NCBI GenBank assembly: GCA_019894975.1
Contig: JAGXNO010000040.1
Coordinates: 1-33,403, forward strand
DNA from: Promethearchaeota archaeon
GTDB lineage: Archaea > Asgardarchaeota > Lokiarchaeia > Sigyniarchaeales > SOKP01
Reading direction: 5' to 3'
DNA: 33,403 nt
The stretch's first letter is position 1. Every line of letters begins with the position of its first letter. The notes beneath the pieces were generated by a model. That model did no database searches. It saw nothing but the letters and a program-made list of their open reading frames with translations, and had not been told where the DNA came from. Positions 24,574-33,062 of the stretch are shown here, in pieces. A program made the translations under genes and the position numbers.

Positions 24574-24644
24574 TCCGAAGACCCGGGCTACGGGTTAGTT
24601 TCTCTTCAACTATGATTTTTTTGAAAAGATCATTCTATTTCGGA
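24574..24644 (-). ncRNA. Candidate SECIS element in the mvhD 3' untranslated region
   Basis: In the 103 bases between mvhD and frhB the minus strand starts, directly after the UAA, with UCCGAA, which can pair with UUCGGA at the other end (plus coordinates 24639-24644 with 24574-24579). Inside are AUGAU/AUCAU and a GC-rich stem ACCCG/CGGGU with loop UAGCC (24581-24595), preceded by GAAGA-GAAA. It is a GC island in an otherwise AT-rich gap. Archaeal SECIS elements lie in 3' UTRs and carry a GAA bulge below a short GC stem. An exact match to the archaeal consensus is not clear, so this is a candidate. Confidence 0.45.
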
Positions 24645-25064
24645 TTATTTTTTTGGTAGAGGGGGGAGCGCATAAATTTTTGTGGTTATATCTTCAACTG
24701 AATTTATAAATTTTTCTACTTCTGCTCCTGAACAGAAATACTGCTGAATACGTTCGTCAGAAATCCCTTCATGCTTCAATAATTTCTTTAGAGTAAGTAT
24801 GTGTTCATATGTATTAATATTTCCGTTCCCGAATTCACATTCTCCTTCTTTTCAAGAAATTACTGCAACACCATCTGCGCCATTCAAGAACGCTTCCATA
24901 ATTAAATGGATTCCTATTCGGCCAGTACATCTCACCCTAATGAGATGAAAATCTGTGGAATAGGATCTTCTTGTTACACCTGTTAAATCGGCTGCGGAAT
25001 AACCTCATTTGTCGCATCCAAAAGCTATAATCCTTCTTGAATTATTTTCTTTTTTATCTGGCAT
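24645..25064 (-). CDS. mvhD: MvhD/VhuD selenoprotein (two in-frame UGA codons)
   Basis: 139 residues when UGA is read as selenocysteine. MvhD carries electrons between a hydrogenase or other donor and HdrA through a [2Fe-2S] centre. The family pattern is clear: IIAFGCDKU (family CNWC), GYSAADLTG, IRVRCTGRI, FLNGADGVAVISU, then KEGECEFGNGN and a helical tail. UGA codons at 25007-25005 (Sec20) and 24854-24852 (Sec71) fall exactly where homologues have Cys, and coding similarity continues without a shift. The ATG at 25064 is preceded by AGAGGT and lies 21 bases after hdrA. Its frame looks broken only if UGA is taken as stop. Confidence 0.88.
24852..24854 (-). other. UGA selenocysteine codon, MvhD residue 71
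   Basis: TGA in AVISU-KEGEC, at the Cys of the family's GCHxGDCH motif. Flanking residues are conserved and in the same frame. Confidence 0.85.
25005..25007 (-). other. UGA selenocysteine codon, MvhD residue 20
   Basis: TGA in GCDKU-GYSAAD, at the second Cys of the family's N-terminal C-x-x-C motif. Confidence 0.85.
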
Positions 25065-25085
25065 TATTATTAACCTCTAATTTGC

Positions 25086-27098
25086 TTACTCTTCAATACT
25101 CTCAGAAACTTTTTCTAAAGTTTCCACTTCGCTGTAGACAATCCCTTTAATTTCTTGTATAAATTGCTGATCTCGATAATACTTTAAGTCAATAGCTTTT
25201 GCTGGACATGAAGAGATACATACGCCACAACCCTTGCATTTTAGATCATCAACTTCTGCTATTTCTTTCTCATTAACCTTTATAGCTTCATATGAACATA
25301 GTTTCTCACACCTATGACAACCCATGCATAGATCTTCATCTACTTCAGCAATAATTAATTCTTGATTGAAAGTATCGTGAGATAGAAGTGTAGCTGCTTT
25401 ACTAGCAGCAGCTAAAGCTGAGGAGACCGAATAGGGAATGTTCTTTGGACCAGATGCACATCCAGCAATATATATCCCAATATCTTTTGTTTCTTGTGGG
25501 CTTAAACACCCATGGACTTCAGATAGGAAACCTCCTGGACCTTTGCTTAATCCCATTACTTCGATCATTTCTTTAGTTCCTTTTGAAGGAATCATCCCCG
25601 TCGATAATACTACTAAATCAGCATTGATTTTTACAATCTCACCGGTTAAAGACGAAAATGCCCGGACATTTAATTTATTGCTTTCTTTATCCTCTATAAT
25701 TTCACCTACTTTCCCCCTAATCATTCTAATACCAGATTCTCTTATTTTTCTATAATATTCTTCATTGCCTTTATCAGTCGTTCGAATATCAATATAAAAC
25801 AATATAACGTCCATATCCGGATATTCTTGCTTAAGCAATTGAGCATTTTTAAGTGCAACACTACAACAAACAAATGAACAATAGGGATTAGCATTTATGT
25901 CACGGGAACCTACACACTGAATCATTACGATTGTTTTCGGTGTTTCACCACTAGATACTCTATAAACATGTCCTCCTGTCGGTCCGATTGGACTTAGCAT
26001 TCTTTCCAGTTCTATTTGAGTAATCACATCAGGATAGTATCCATAATTATACTCATTAGACTCCCATATTGGATATTCATCCCATCCTGTGGCAACTATT
26101 GCTGCTCCTACCGTAATATCAACATATTCAGTTTCTTGTTCGAAATCAATAGCTTCAGCGGGGCAGGTTCGTTCACAATTTTTACAATCTATACATACAC
26201 TCTTATCCATGACAGCTAATTTTGGTACTGCTTGTGGAAAAGGGATATAAATTGCATTTCTCTCACCAATCCCTCTATCGAATTCACTAGGAACTTTAAC
26301 AGGGCATTTTGTCGTACATAATCCACATCCAGTGCATTTCTTTGCGTCAACATATCGAGCATTTTTCCGAATTTTAACTTTATAATCCCCAGGAATGCCA
26401 CCAAACTCTACAACATCACTATAAGTAAATAAATTTATATTTGGATGTTTTGAAGCGTTTACCATAATTGGTGCTAAAACTCATATTCCACAATCATCAG
26501 TTGGATATATTCGATCTAGTTGTGCCATTTTGCCACCAATAGTAGATTCCTTTTCTACTAAATAGACAGGTATTCCTTGATTTGCTAAATCCAAAGCAGC
26601 ATTCATTCCTGCGATTCCAGCTCCAATTACTAAAACTGCCCTTTCCACAGGAATTTCTTTTCTTGGTATCGTTTCCAATTCTTTAGCCCGATTTATCCCT
26701 GCCTGAACAAGCCTTATTGCTTTTTCTGTGGCACCTTTTCTATCTTTAGCATGCACAAAAGAACAGTGTTCTCTTATGTTTACCATTTGAAAATAATATG
26801 GGCTTAATCCTGCTTCCACTAAAACTGCTCTATAGGTTGGCTCATGGATCTTTGGTGTACAAGCAGCAACTACCACGCGATTCAAATCTAAATCAAGAAT
26901 ATCATTTCTAATAATATTTTGACCAGGGTCACTACAAGTAAAATCATTTACACGAGAAATTACTACATTATTTTTCGCAGCATGTTTTTCCACATAATCT
27001 CTGACAGCGTCGCAATCAACAGCAGCTCCAATATTTACCCCTCATCTACATATATAAACTCCGATTCTTAGTTCATCCTTGGTCTGTTTATCAGACAA
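25086..27098 (-). CDS. hdrA: Heterodisulfide reductase subunit A-like selenoprotein (two in-frame UGA codons)
   Basis: 670 residues if two UGA codons are read as selenocysteine. HdrA is the FAD and multi-[4Fe-4S] subunit that bifurcates or relays electrons in soluble Hdr complexes. N-terminal IGVYICRUGVNIG (family CxCGxNIG) has Sec19; the FAD motif VIGAGIAGMNAA is near 157-168; IYPTDDCGIU ends with Sec206, followed by VLAPIMVNASKHPNI. Four 4Fe-4S motifs follow: CTGCGLCTTKCP and CIDCKNCERTCP in the middle, CMGCHRCEKLC and CKGCGVCISSCP at the C-terminus. The TTG start at 27098 has AAAGGTGA upstream and gives the family's N-terminus. Without recoding the gene would appear as two fragments. Confidence 0.92.
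26481..26483 (-). other. UGA selenocysteine codon, HdrA residue 206
   Basis: TGA in TDDCGIU-VLAPIM, at the second Cys of the CxxC motif next to the flavin domain; Sec at this site is known in methanococcal HdrA. Confidence 0.9.
27042..27044 (-). other. UGA selenocysteine codon, HdrA residue 19
   Basis: TGA in YICRU-GVNIG, replacing the second Cys of the CxCG motif at the HdrA N-terminus. Confidence 0.82.
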
Positions 27099-27458
27099 CT
27101 ATTTCACCTTTTTGTAAAACTTCACCAAAAATTTTTAGTTGATTTGAAATATTCCATTAAATCTTATTGGTTTATGAAATTATGGCTACAATTTATTTTT
27201 TCTGATTAGATTTCATAATTTCAATTATGATAAATCGATATCTATAATGTAGAAAAATTCAAACAATTTTGTTCGAAAGAAGATCTTTATAGTCAATTTA
27301 TCTTAATCTAAATTAATGTTTTAGCCAATTTTTGATAATTTGGTAAATTAATAATTTCAAGTCAGATTCAAACCATCAGATAATAATTTGTAATAGAAAG
27401 TGAAAAATATATCTATAACTCATGAAGTTTTTTATTAAAAAGTTCATTACTAACATAT
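27099..27458. promoter_or_regulatory. Divergent promoter region hdrA / 61-residue gene
   Basis: 360 AT-rich bases with no ORF or RNA gene that I can support. TATA-like AAAAATATATCTATAAC near 27403-27419 suits the plus-strand operon, about 40 bases before its ATG. On the minus strand AAAGGTGA before the hdrA TTG is the ribosome binding site; its TATA box is not obvious. Confidence 0.35.
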
Positions 27459-27644
27459 ATGGCAGAACAAGAAGAATCGAAGAGAGAAGAATTTGCTAAG
27501 GAATTTATGGCTGAAGAAGGTCTTAAAGGGAAAGCAAGAAGGATAAAAATTATGAAAATCATTGAGACTGTTGGTTATAATAAAAGCAAGGTTAAAACTG
27601 CATTAGCACGTTCAACAATCGTAGACAGGATTCACCATGATTAA
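27459..27644 (+). CDS. Small basic helical protein, unknown
   Basis: 61 residues: a charged acidic N-terminus (MAEQEESKREEFAKEFMAEE) followed by a basic part with KARRIKIMKIIETVGYNKSK and VKTALARSTIVDRIHHD. The second half could be a helix-turn-helix-like or RNA-binding element. I do not recognise the family. It leads an apparent operon: serS starts 35 bases later. The consistent codon usage and placement support a real gene. Confidence 0.55.
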   Translation: MAEQEESKREEFAKEFMAEEGLKGKARRIKIMKIIETVGYNKSKVKTALARSTIVDRIHHD

Positions 27645-27679
27645 ATTTCCTATTTCCACAACAGATATGAGACTTAAAA

Positions 27680-28969
27680 ATGCTGGATATTGAATTATTT
27701 CGAAATAACCTTAAAAGAATTATTGAATCAGAGAAAAGAAGATTTAAGGATCCTGTAAATGCTGAAAAAGTCCTCGAATTAGATGTTAAATGGCGAGAAG
27801 TATTACAAAAATTACAGGATTTAAGGAAAGAACGAAACGACATCTCTGCCAATATAGGGGAATTCAGGAAAAAAGGAGACAATCAAAAAGCCGAAGACGC
27901 AATCACAAAATCTAAAGAACTTAAAGTAGAAATTGAGGAATTAGAAAAGGATAAAACAAATTTTTTTGACCAGCGAGAAAAATATCGGTATATGGTTGGG
28001 AATATTTTACATGATTCGGTTCCAATTGGTGAAACTGAAGAAAAGAATGAGATTATTAAAACTGTTGGTAAAATACCAAAATTTAATTTTAAACCACTCT
28101 CACATGTTGAGTTAATTTCCATAGTTGAGGGTGCAGATACAAAAAAAGCATCAGAAATCGCTGGATCAAGGTTTTACTATCTCAAAGGAGATATAGTTTA
28201 CCTGAATCTTGCATTATTACAATTTGGGCTAGATAAAATTACTAGCAAAAATTATATCCCTATGTGGACTCCTTTTTTTACTAAACATGAAATTATGAAG
28301 GCAGCAGCAGAATTAGCGGATTTTGAAGAATCTCTTTATAAAATCGAGGGAGAGGATCTATATATGATTGCTACTTCTGAACAAACATTAGCAGCTTACC
28401 ATTACGATGAAATAATTGATCCCACAAGATTACCATTGAAATATGCCGGGATTTCTTCATGTTTTAGAAAAGAAGCAGGTTCTCATGGAAAAGATACTCT
28501 AGGAATATTCAGAGTCCATCGATTTGAAAAAGTTGAACAATTTATTTTTAGCAAACCAGAAGAATCATGGCAGTACCATGAAGAATTATTAGCAAACTCC
28601 GAAGAGATTTATAAAGAATTAGAACTTCCCTATAGAATTGTAAATATCGCTTCAGGGGAACTAAACGACAATGCTGCTAAAAAATACGATTTAGAAGTAT
28701 GGTTTCCTTCTTCGGAAACGTATCGAGAATTGGTATCATGCAGTAACTGTTTAGATTACCAAGCAAGAAAACTAAAAATAAGAATGGGCTTGGTGGGTAG
28801 TGATCAACCCAAAGAAATTCTTCACACATTAAATTCAACTGCAATTGCCACTTCACGCACAATTTGTTGTATTTTGGAAAATTACCAACTAGAAGATGGA
28901 TCCGTAGTTGTTCCTAGAGTTCTTCAAAAATATATGAATGGGAAAAAAGTTATAAAATCAGTAAAATAG
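27680..28969 (+). CDS. serS: Seryl-tRNA synthetase
   Basis: 429 residues, class II synthetase that charges tRNA-Ser and, in Sec-users, tRNA-Sec with serine as the first step of selenocysteine synthesis. The N-terminal coiled-coil arm spans about 25-110. Motif 2 is SSCFRKEAGS with GIFRVHRFEKVEQ, the TSEQTLAAYH serine/ATP region is present, and motif 3 is NSTAIATSRTICCILENYQ. It is the common type, not the methanogen-type with zinc. Its start ATG is 35 bases after the 61-residue gene and the next gene begins 18 bases after its stop. Confidence 0.97.
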   Translation: MLDIELFRNNLKRIIESEKRRFKDPVNAEKVLELDVKWREVLQKLQDLRKERNDISANIGEFRKKGDNQKAEDAITKSKELKVEIEELEKDKTNFFDQREKYRYMVGNILHDSVPIGETEEKNEIIKTVGKIPKFNFKPLSHVELISIVEGADTKKASEIAGSRFYYLKGDIVYLNLALLQFGLDKITSKNYIPMWTPFFTKHEIMKAAAELADFEESLYKIEGEDLYMIATSEQTLAAYHYDEIIDPTRLPLKYAGISSCFRKEAGSHGKDTLGIFRVHRFEKVEQFIFSKPEESWQYHEELLANSEEIYKELELPYRIVNIASGELNDNAAKKYDLEVWFPSSETYRELVSCSNCLDYQARKLKIRMGLVGSDQPKEILHTLNSTAIATSRTICCILENYQLEDGSVVVPRVLQKYMNGKKVIKSVK

Positions 28970-28987
28970 ATCTAAATAGAGTTTATA

Positions 28988-30220
28988 ATGGTTGAAAAAA
29001 ATATAGAAGATTTTGAAGAATTTTATGTTGAAAAAATCAATGCTATTTTCTCCAAAATAAAAAGAGCTTTAAAAAAGATAATACTTGAAATACGAGATAA
29101 TTTAATAGAAGTTAAGATATGTTTGGACCATTTTCTAGAAGTGGGGAAGGAAAAAATTGATCAGAAGTCTCAAAAATCGCTTACTTTCTTCTCAGATCGG
29201 ATAAGAAAAGAGATAGATGAGATAGAAGTTCCTGAGGATGAGATAACTTATGATAACACTTTAGATTTGTTAAATGCAATTAAAAAACTATTTACAAGTA
29301 TAAATGAAATTGCGAGAAAATCACTACCTAAATTTCAGAAAGAAGTTCAACCTCAAATTAAAGAACTAAATTATATAACGCGAAAACTAGGTAAATCTCA
29401 AGGAGAATTAGACGAATTTCTTAGAAAAAAGTATAATGACGTAAAAGATGCAGAAAATCTCCTAAAAAAACTACCTAAAATATTTACACTTAAGGAAAAT
29501 ATTGAAAATGCAAAAACAGACTTAGAGCAGTTTGAAAGTGAGTTAGAAGAAAGGAATGATAAGCAAGAAGAATTAAATTCTCAATTGATAAAATTAGAAC
29601 AAAATAATTTATTCAAAGAATTAGAAATGGAGAAGGATAAACTATTTCAACTTCAATTAAAAATTAATGACGAAATTGGTTTTAAAAAAGCTTTAAAGAA
29701 GTTTAAATTTGAAATAGATAAAGGATCTATTAGTGTTCCTAATATTGAAGATAATTATTTAAGGGATTTTCTTAAGAATCCAATTAGAATGCTTTCTTCT
29801 GAAAGAAAAGACCTACCAAAATTTACTAGTTTGATGGTCCAATTAAGGCATGTATTAGAAGAAAATAAACTGAATCTTAAAACAGATACAAAACAAAAAA
29901 CCATTGATCATATTAATGCAATATTTGATGAAAAAATACTTCAGGCTAATCTTGAGCGCTATCTGCAATTTAAGGAAGAAATTAAATCAATAGAAGACAA
30001 AATAGAAACCGCGGGTTTAGCTAAACAACTAGAGCATTTGAAAAATGAGATATCCGTTAATACTGTGAAAATCGAACATATAACTAATGATTATGAAAGA
30101 AAAAATAAGGATTATACAAGATATTTAAACACGTTAAAAGAGGAAAGAGAGGATTTTCAATCTCATGCTGAGGACATACTAGGAGAAAAAGTCAAATTGA
30201 ACATTGTTCTTTCTTTTTAG
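28988..30220 (+). CDS. Long coiled-coil protein downstream of serS
   Basis: 410 residues, almost wholly helical and charged, with no recognised catalytic motif, membrane segment or signal peptide. Heptad-like stretches occur at about 5-75, 95-260 and 320-400, interrupted by a region with VPNIEDNYLRDFLKNPIRML and a proline-containing turn. This layout suggests an elongated dimer or SMC/spectrin-like rod without ATPase heads. It probably shares a transcript with serS (18-base gap). Its 3' end overlaps convergent cofC by four bases. Function unknown. Confidence 0.7.
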   Translation: MVEKNIEDFEEFYVEKINAIFSKIKRALKKIILEIRDNLIEVKICLDHFLEVGKEKIDQKSQKSLTFFSDRIRKEIDEIEVPEDEITYDNTLDLLNAIKKLFTSINEIARKSLPKFQKEVQPQIKELNYITRKLGKSQGELDEFLRKKYNDVKDAENLLKKLPKIFTLKENIENAKTDLEQFESELEERNDKQEELNSQLIKLEQNNLFKELEMEKDKLFQLQLKINDEIGFKKALKKFKFEIDKGSISVPNIEDNYLRDFLKNPIRMLSSERKDLPKFTSLMVQLRHVLEENKLNLKTDTKQKTIDHINAIFDEKILQANLERYLQFKEEIKSIEDKIETAGLAKQLEHLKNEISVNTVKIEHITNDYERKNKDYTRYLNTLKEEREDFQSHAEDILGEKVKLNIVLSF

Positions 30221-30954
30221 GTTTTCTTCTTATCAGCTAAATTAAAAGTACGATTATTGATAGCGTTCAATTTTTTAAGAGAAACTCGTAGGTTATTCTT
30301 CAAGAACTTAAATACTTCTGTGTTCTTCAAATTAAAGATTTTTAAATACTCATAAGCCAGCGCTAAATCTTGTTTTATATCTACATCAAAACCAGCTCTA
30401 AAGGAATCATAAATTATCAAATTTTTTATTCCTTTGGTGTTTGCATTGTTAAGCAATGCGACTAATGATGGGGTGTTTGGATCTGAAAAGTACGAGGGGA
30501 TAATGTTAGGAGGATTTCTCCCTAGTATTGATACACCTGCGGAATGAATAGCAGGACACACTAATAATTGATTTTCTTTTACAAGGGAATTAATCTCATT
30601 AAAATTTTTCGATGTAATTAAAATGAGATCTAAAAAAGCAATAGTAGTTTGAAGGGCATTATATTTCTCTAAAGCAATTCTATTTATGGAATCTATAACT
30701 TCATCAAAAGTTTTTGAAGGATCTATTTGAACTTCTTTGATTCCAATTAAACTAAAGTCCTCTGCAATTTCTAAAATTTCTGGGGTAGTACAGTAAACAA
30801 TTTTATGCTCGAAACAATTCACATCAGTTAAAGTTGAACAAAGATCTTTAAACATCGCGATAGTTAAATCTTTAAGTTGGTCTATGGAAAAGCAATCTCT
30901 AAGACGGGTTTTTGTTCTTGATAAAGGAGCAACAGGTATTAATAATGTACTCAT
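30217..30954 (-). CDS. cofC: 2-phospho-L-lactate guanylyltransferase-like (F420 biosynthesis)
   Basis: 245 residues of the CofC nucleotidyltransferase family, which makes the guanylylated phospho-lactate (or phosphoenolpyruvate) precursor of coenzyme F420. The N-terminus LLIPVAPLSRTKTRLRDCFS is the family's PVKxxxxAKTRL nucleotide-binding loop, and a TTIAFLDLIL segment stands where the D-L-P motif lies. The C-terminal NPPNIIPSYF and FRAGFDVD correspond to the family's gly/asp-rich end. It fits the FrhB-like gene at 23-24.5 kb. Confidence 0.82.
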   Translation of the reverse strand: MSTLLIPVAPLSRTKTRLRDCFSIDQLKDLTIAMFKDLCSTLTDVNCFEHKIVYCTTPEILEIAEDFSLIGIKEVQIDPSKTFDEVIDSINRIALEKYNALQTTIAFLDLILITSKNFNEINSLVKENQLLVCPAIHSAGVSILGRNPPNIIPSYFSDPNTPSLVALLNNANTKGIKNLIIYDSFRAGFDVDIKQDLALAYEYLKIFNLKNTEVFKFLKNNLRVSLKKLNAINNRTFNLADKKKT

Positions 30955-31040
30955 AATGTCTGGATAATGAAATAATCTTAAAATATAACAGATGATCTTG
31001 AAGACAAAAATAAACTTTACTATTTAAGATTATTTAGTAC

Positions 31041-31604
31041 TTATTTCAATTTATTTAAAATTTGGATGGATAAGCTCTCAAAAGCTTTATCTACGTTTTT
31101 ATTTAATTTTGCAGAGGTTTCAAAGTATTCAACGCCAAACCCCTTCGCTTTTTTTTCAGCCTCCTCAATAGAAACAGTTCGCTCTTGGATCATATCTATT
31201 TTATTGCCAAGAAGGATAAGCGGAATGTCTCCACTCAAATCCTTTATTTTTTGATACCAGAAATTAATGTTTTCAAAAGATTCTCTGTCTAAAATATCAT
31301 AGATTATAAATGCGCCTACGGCTTGAACGAAATAATATTCTGTGCTGAATAATTTATCGTGTTGACCACCCAAATCCCAGAAGTAAAGCCTAAAGCCTTT
31401 ATCTTTAATATCCCTCTTTAAATTTGGATTTTCTATATTAAGTTTATCAACTACGACCCTTAAATCAATTTCTTTTATTAAAAAATTAGCTCCAAGAGTT
31501 TGTATATATTCTTCAATGAACTTACCATCGACATATACACTTAGTAGAGAAGATTTTCCAACCCCTGCATCTCCACACAGAATTACTTTACCTCGATATG
31601 ACAT
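31041..31604 (-). CDS. Ras/Arf-like small GTPase
   Basis: 187 residues, a single G domain of the eukaryotic-like small GTPase superfamily abundant in Asgard archaea. G1 GDAGVGKSS (11-19), a switch I threonine in QTLGANF, G3 WDLGGQ with the catalytic glutamine, G4 NKID and G5 TSAK are all present. WDLGGQ is Arf-like while the rest is Ras/Rab-like. Between the second and third strands there are about 18 extra residues (IENPNLKRDIKDKG). There is no C-terminal cysteine for prenylation and no N-terminal glycine for myristoylation, so it is presumably soluble or held by a partner. Confidence 0.95.
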   Translation of the reverse strand: MSYRGKVILCGDAGVGKSSLLSVYVDGKFIEEYIQTLGANFLIKEIDLRVVVDKLNIENPNLKRDIKDKGFRLYFWDLGGQHDKLFSTEYYFVQAVGAFIIYDILDRESFENINFWYQKIKDLSGDIPLILLGNKIDMIQERTVSIEEAEKKAKGFGVEYFETSAKLNKNVDKAFESLSIQILNKLK

Positions 31605-31728
31605 ACGATAGGATCCCCCAATCTCTTATATTTTTAATAAGAATTTTGTCTTAATTTTTAACTTATATTATTTATTTTCTTTAGGTATAATATATATTTT
31701 TTTGAAAAATTGCACTTATGCAAAAGAG

Positions 31729-32565
31729 TTAATGATTATTTTGTGATTTTTTGGGAGTTAATTGTATTAATTTACACTGATTGGTAATGAAGTATTTAAA
31801 TAGATGGATGTACCCCTGAAGCTGTTTAGGGTTACCATTTTCTAACCACAAACCAGAAGTATATTCGGGGGCGTCTTTCACTTGATCTAAAGTAGTAAGT
31901 AAGAATTGATTATCAGCAATTAATAATCCAAAGGGTATTATATTATCTCCCTCAATAGAGTGGACGGTAATAGAAACTTTTAGTAATTTCTTAATTTCTT
32001 CCTTTAAATTATCATAATATTTTAATGCAATTACGACTTGAATAGGAGAAGAAAATTTTTTGTTCCAAAGTTCTCGAAGAACCCACTCATAACCACCTAA
32101 TTCTTGCATAAGTAGATCTGGTGTAATAATGAAGAAGATCCGTTCCGTCGCAGTACTTATTAGTTCTTTTATTTTTTTCCTTATTTTTAATCTTGAATTT
32201 ATAGCCCACACACGTGGTTCATTTTCTTCTTTCGTAATTTCCAGGTCACTAATTAGTTTTTCAAGCACTAAGGTGTCTTCAATTTTTTGCTTGTATTCAT
32301 CTCTTATTACGCTAAATATTCTTTCAATTGGTATTACTTGGTAATTTGCCCCTCTCTTAATCGGTTCTTTTTGAATAAAGCCCTTCTCTATTAATCTGTT
32401 TAAAGAATCATAAACTCTGGCTCTATCTACACTTGAATGCTTCGCGATATCAGCGGGACTCAATATTTTGTATTTACACAAAGTTAGCAATACTTTTGAG
32501 TCATTTTTGGTGAAATTTAGCGATTGAAGAGCTACTGCAATTTCAGATTCTTCTAGTTCGTTCAT
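31729..32565 (-). CDS. TrmB-family transcriptional regulator
   Basis: 278 residues. The N-terminal winged helix (about 10-75) has the TrmB pattern LNFTKNDSKVLLTLCKY, SPADIAKHSSVDRARVYDSLN and LIEKGFIQKEP; a coiled linker follows, then a PLD-like effector domain (about 110-250) with RIFFIITPDLL. TrmB proteins sense sugars or other ligands and repress or activate nearby promoters. No transporter operon is adjacent, so the target is unknown. Divergent from the histone-like gene across a 567-base gap. Confidence 0.88.
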   Translation of the reverse strand: MNELEESEIAVALQSLNFTKNDSKVLLTLCKYKILSPADIAKHSSVDRARVYDSLNRLIEKGFIQKEPIKRGANYQVIPIERIFSVIRDEYKQKIEDTLVLEKLISDLEITKEENEPRVWAINSRLKIRKKIKELISTATERIFFIITPDLLMQELGGYEWVLRELWNKKFSSPIQVVIALKYYDNLKEEIKKLLKVSITVHSIEGDNIIPFGLLIADNQFLLTTLDQVKDAPEYTSGLWLENGNPKQLQGYIHLFKYFITNQCKLIQLTPKKSQNNH

Positions 32566-32992
32566 TTTTTGTATGTTAATTCTATAATACTAACTTGGTA
32601 GTAAAATTATAATTTCATCTATAATGAAATAGTCTAAAATCTTATATTTTAACTTTCTTTTTTAGATAAAATTTAGAACCTAAAGATCTGAAAAAGAAAA
32701 ATAATATTCAGTGAGATAGACTTTAAACTACATCATTTAAACCTTTAGTATCTGATAAATTAAAATTCCATTAGTTTAGAGGTTAAATCTAGTTAAACTT
32801 TAGGTTTTTAAGATTATGGCTACAATAAAAATTCAACAACGGTTAATAATGGGCTAACTAACTTTCGTTAAGATTTATTGAATTGTTAATAAAAGTGAAA
32901 AAGTGGAAAATTAGGATTCATAGCATTTATTTCCGACAAAACTAAAAAATAATTGTTATTAGAAATTAATATCATATTAATAAAACGATCTA

Positions 32993-33052
32993 ATTTTCGA
33001 ACATAACGATTCGAAAATTTTCTATAAAGAGATTATCAATTCGAATCATAAC
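32993..33052 (+). promoter_or_regulatory. Candidate operator: TTCGAA repeats and inverted repeat
   Basis: ATTTTCGAA (32993-33001) and TTCGAAAAT (33010-33018) form a perfect 9-bp inverted repeat with an 8-base spacer. A third TTCGAA lies at 33040-33045, and TCGAACATAAC / TCGAATCATAAC recur at 32998 and 33041. The last copy abuts the TATA box, where a bound protein could block or recruit the basal factors. Confidence 0.5.
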
Positions 33053-33053
33053 A

Positions 33054-33062
33054 TTTATATAA
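33054..33062 (+). promoter_or_regulatory. TATA box of the histone-like gene
   Basis: TTTATATAA, about 70 bases before the ATG, implying a leader of roughly 45 bases; GGAGG at 33121-33125 is the ribosome binding site. Confidence 0.6.

Noticed and set aside
24645..25064. Stretch between frhB and hdrA as non-coding or degenerate
   Set aside because: Read through two UGA codons it is a full-length MvhD/VhuD with all family motifs, start codon and ribosome binding site.
26481..26993. hdrA as two separate genes or a pseudogene
   Set aside because: The break is a single UGA at a conserved Cys, with family sequence in the same frame on both sides; a second UGA upstream behaves the same way.
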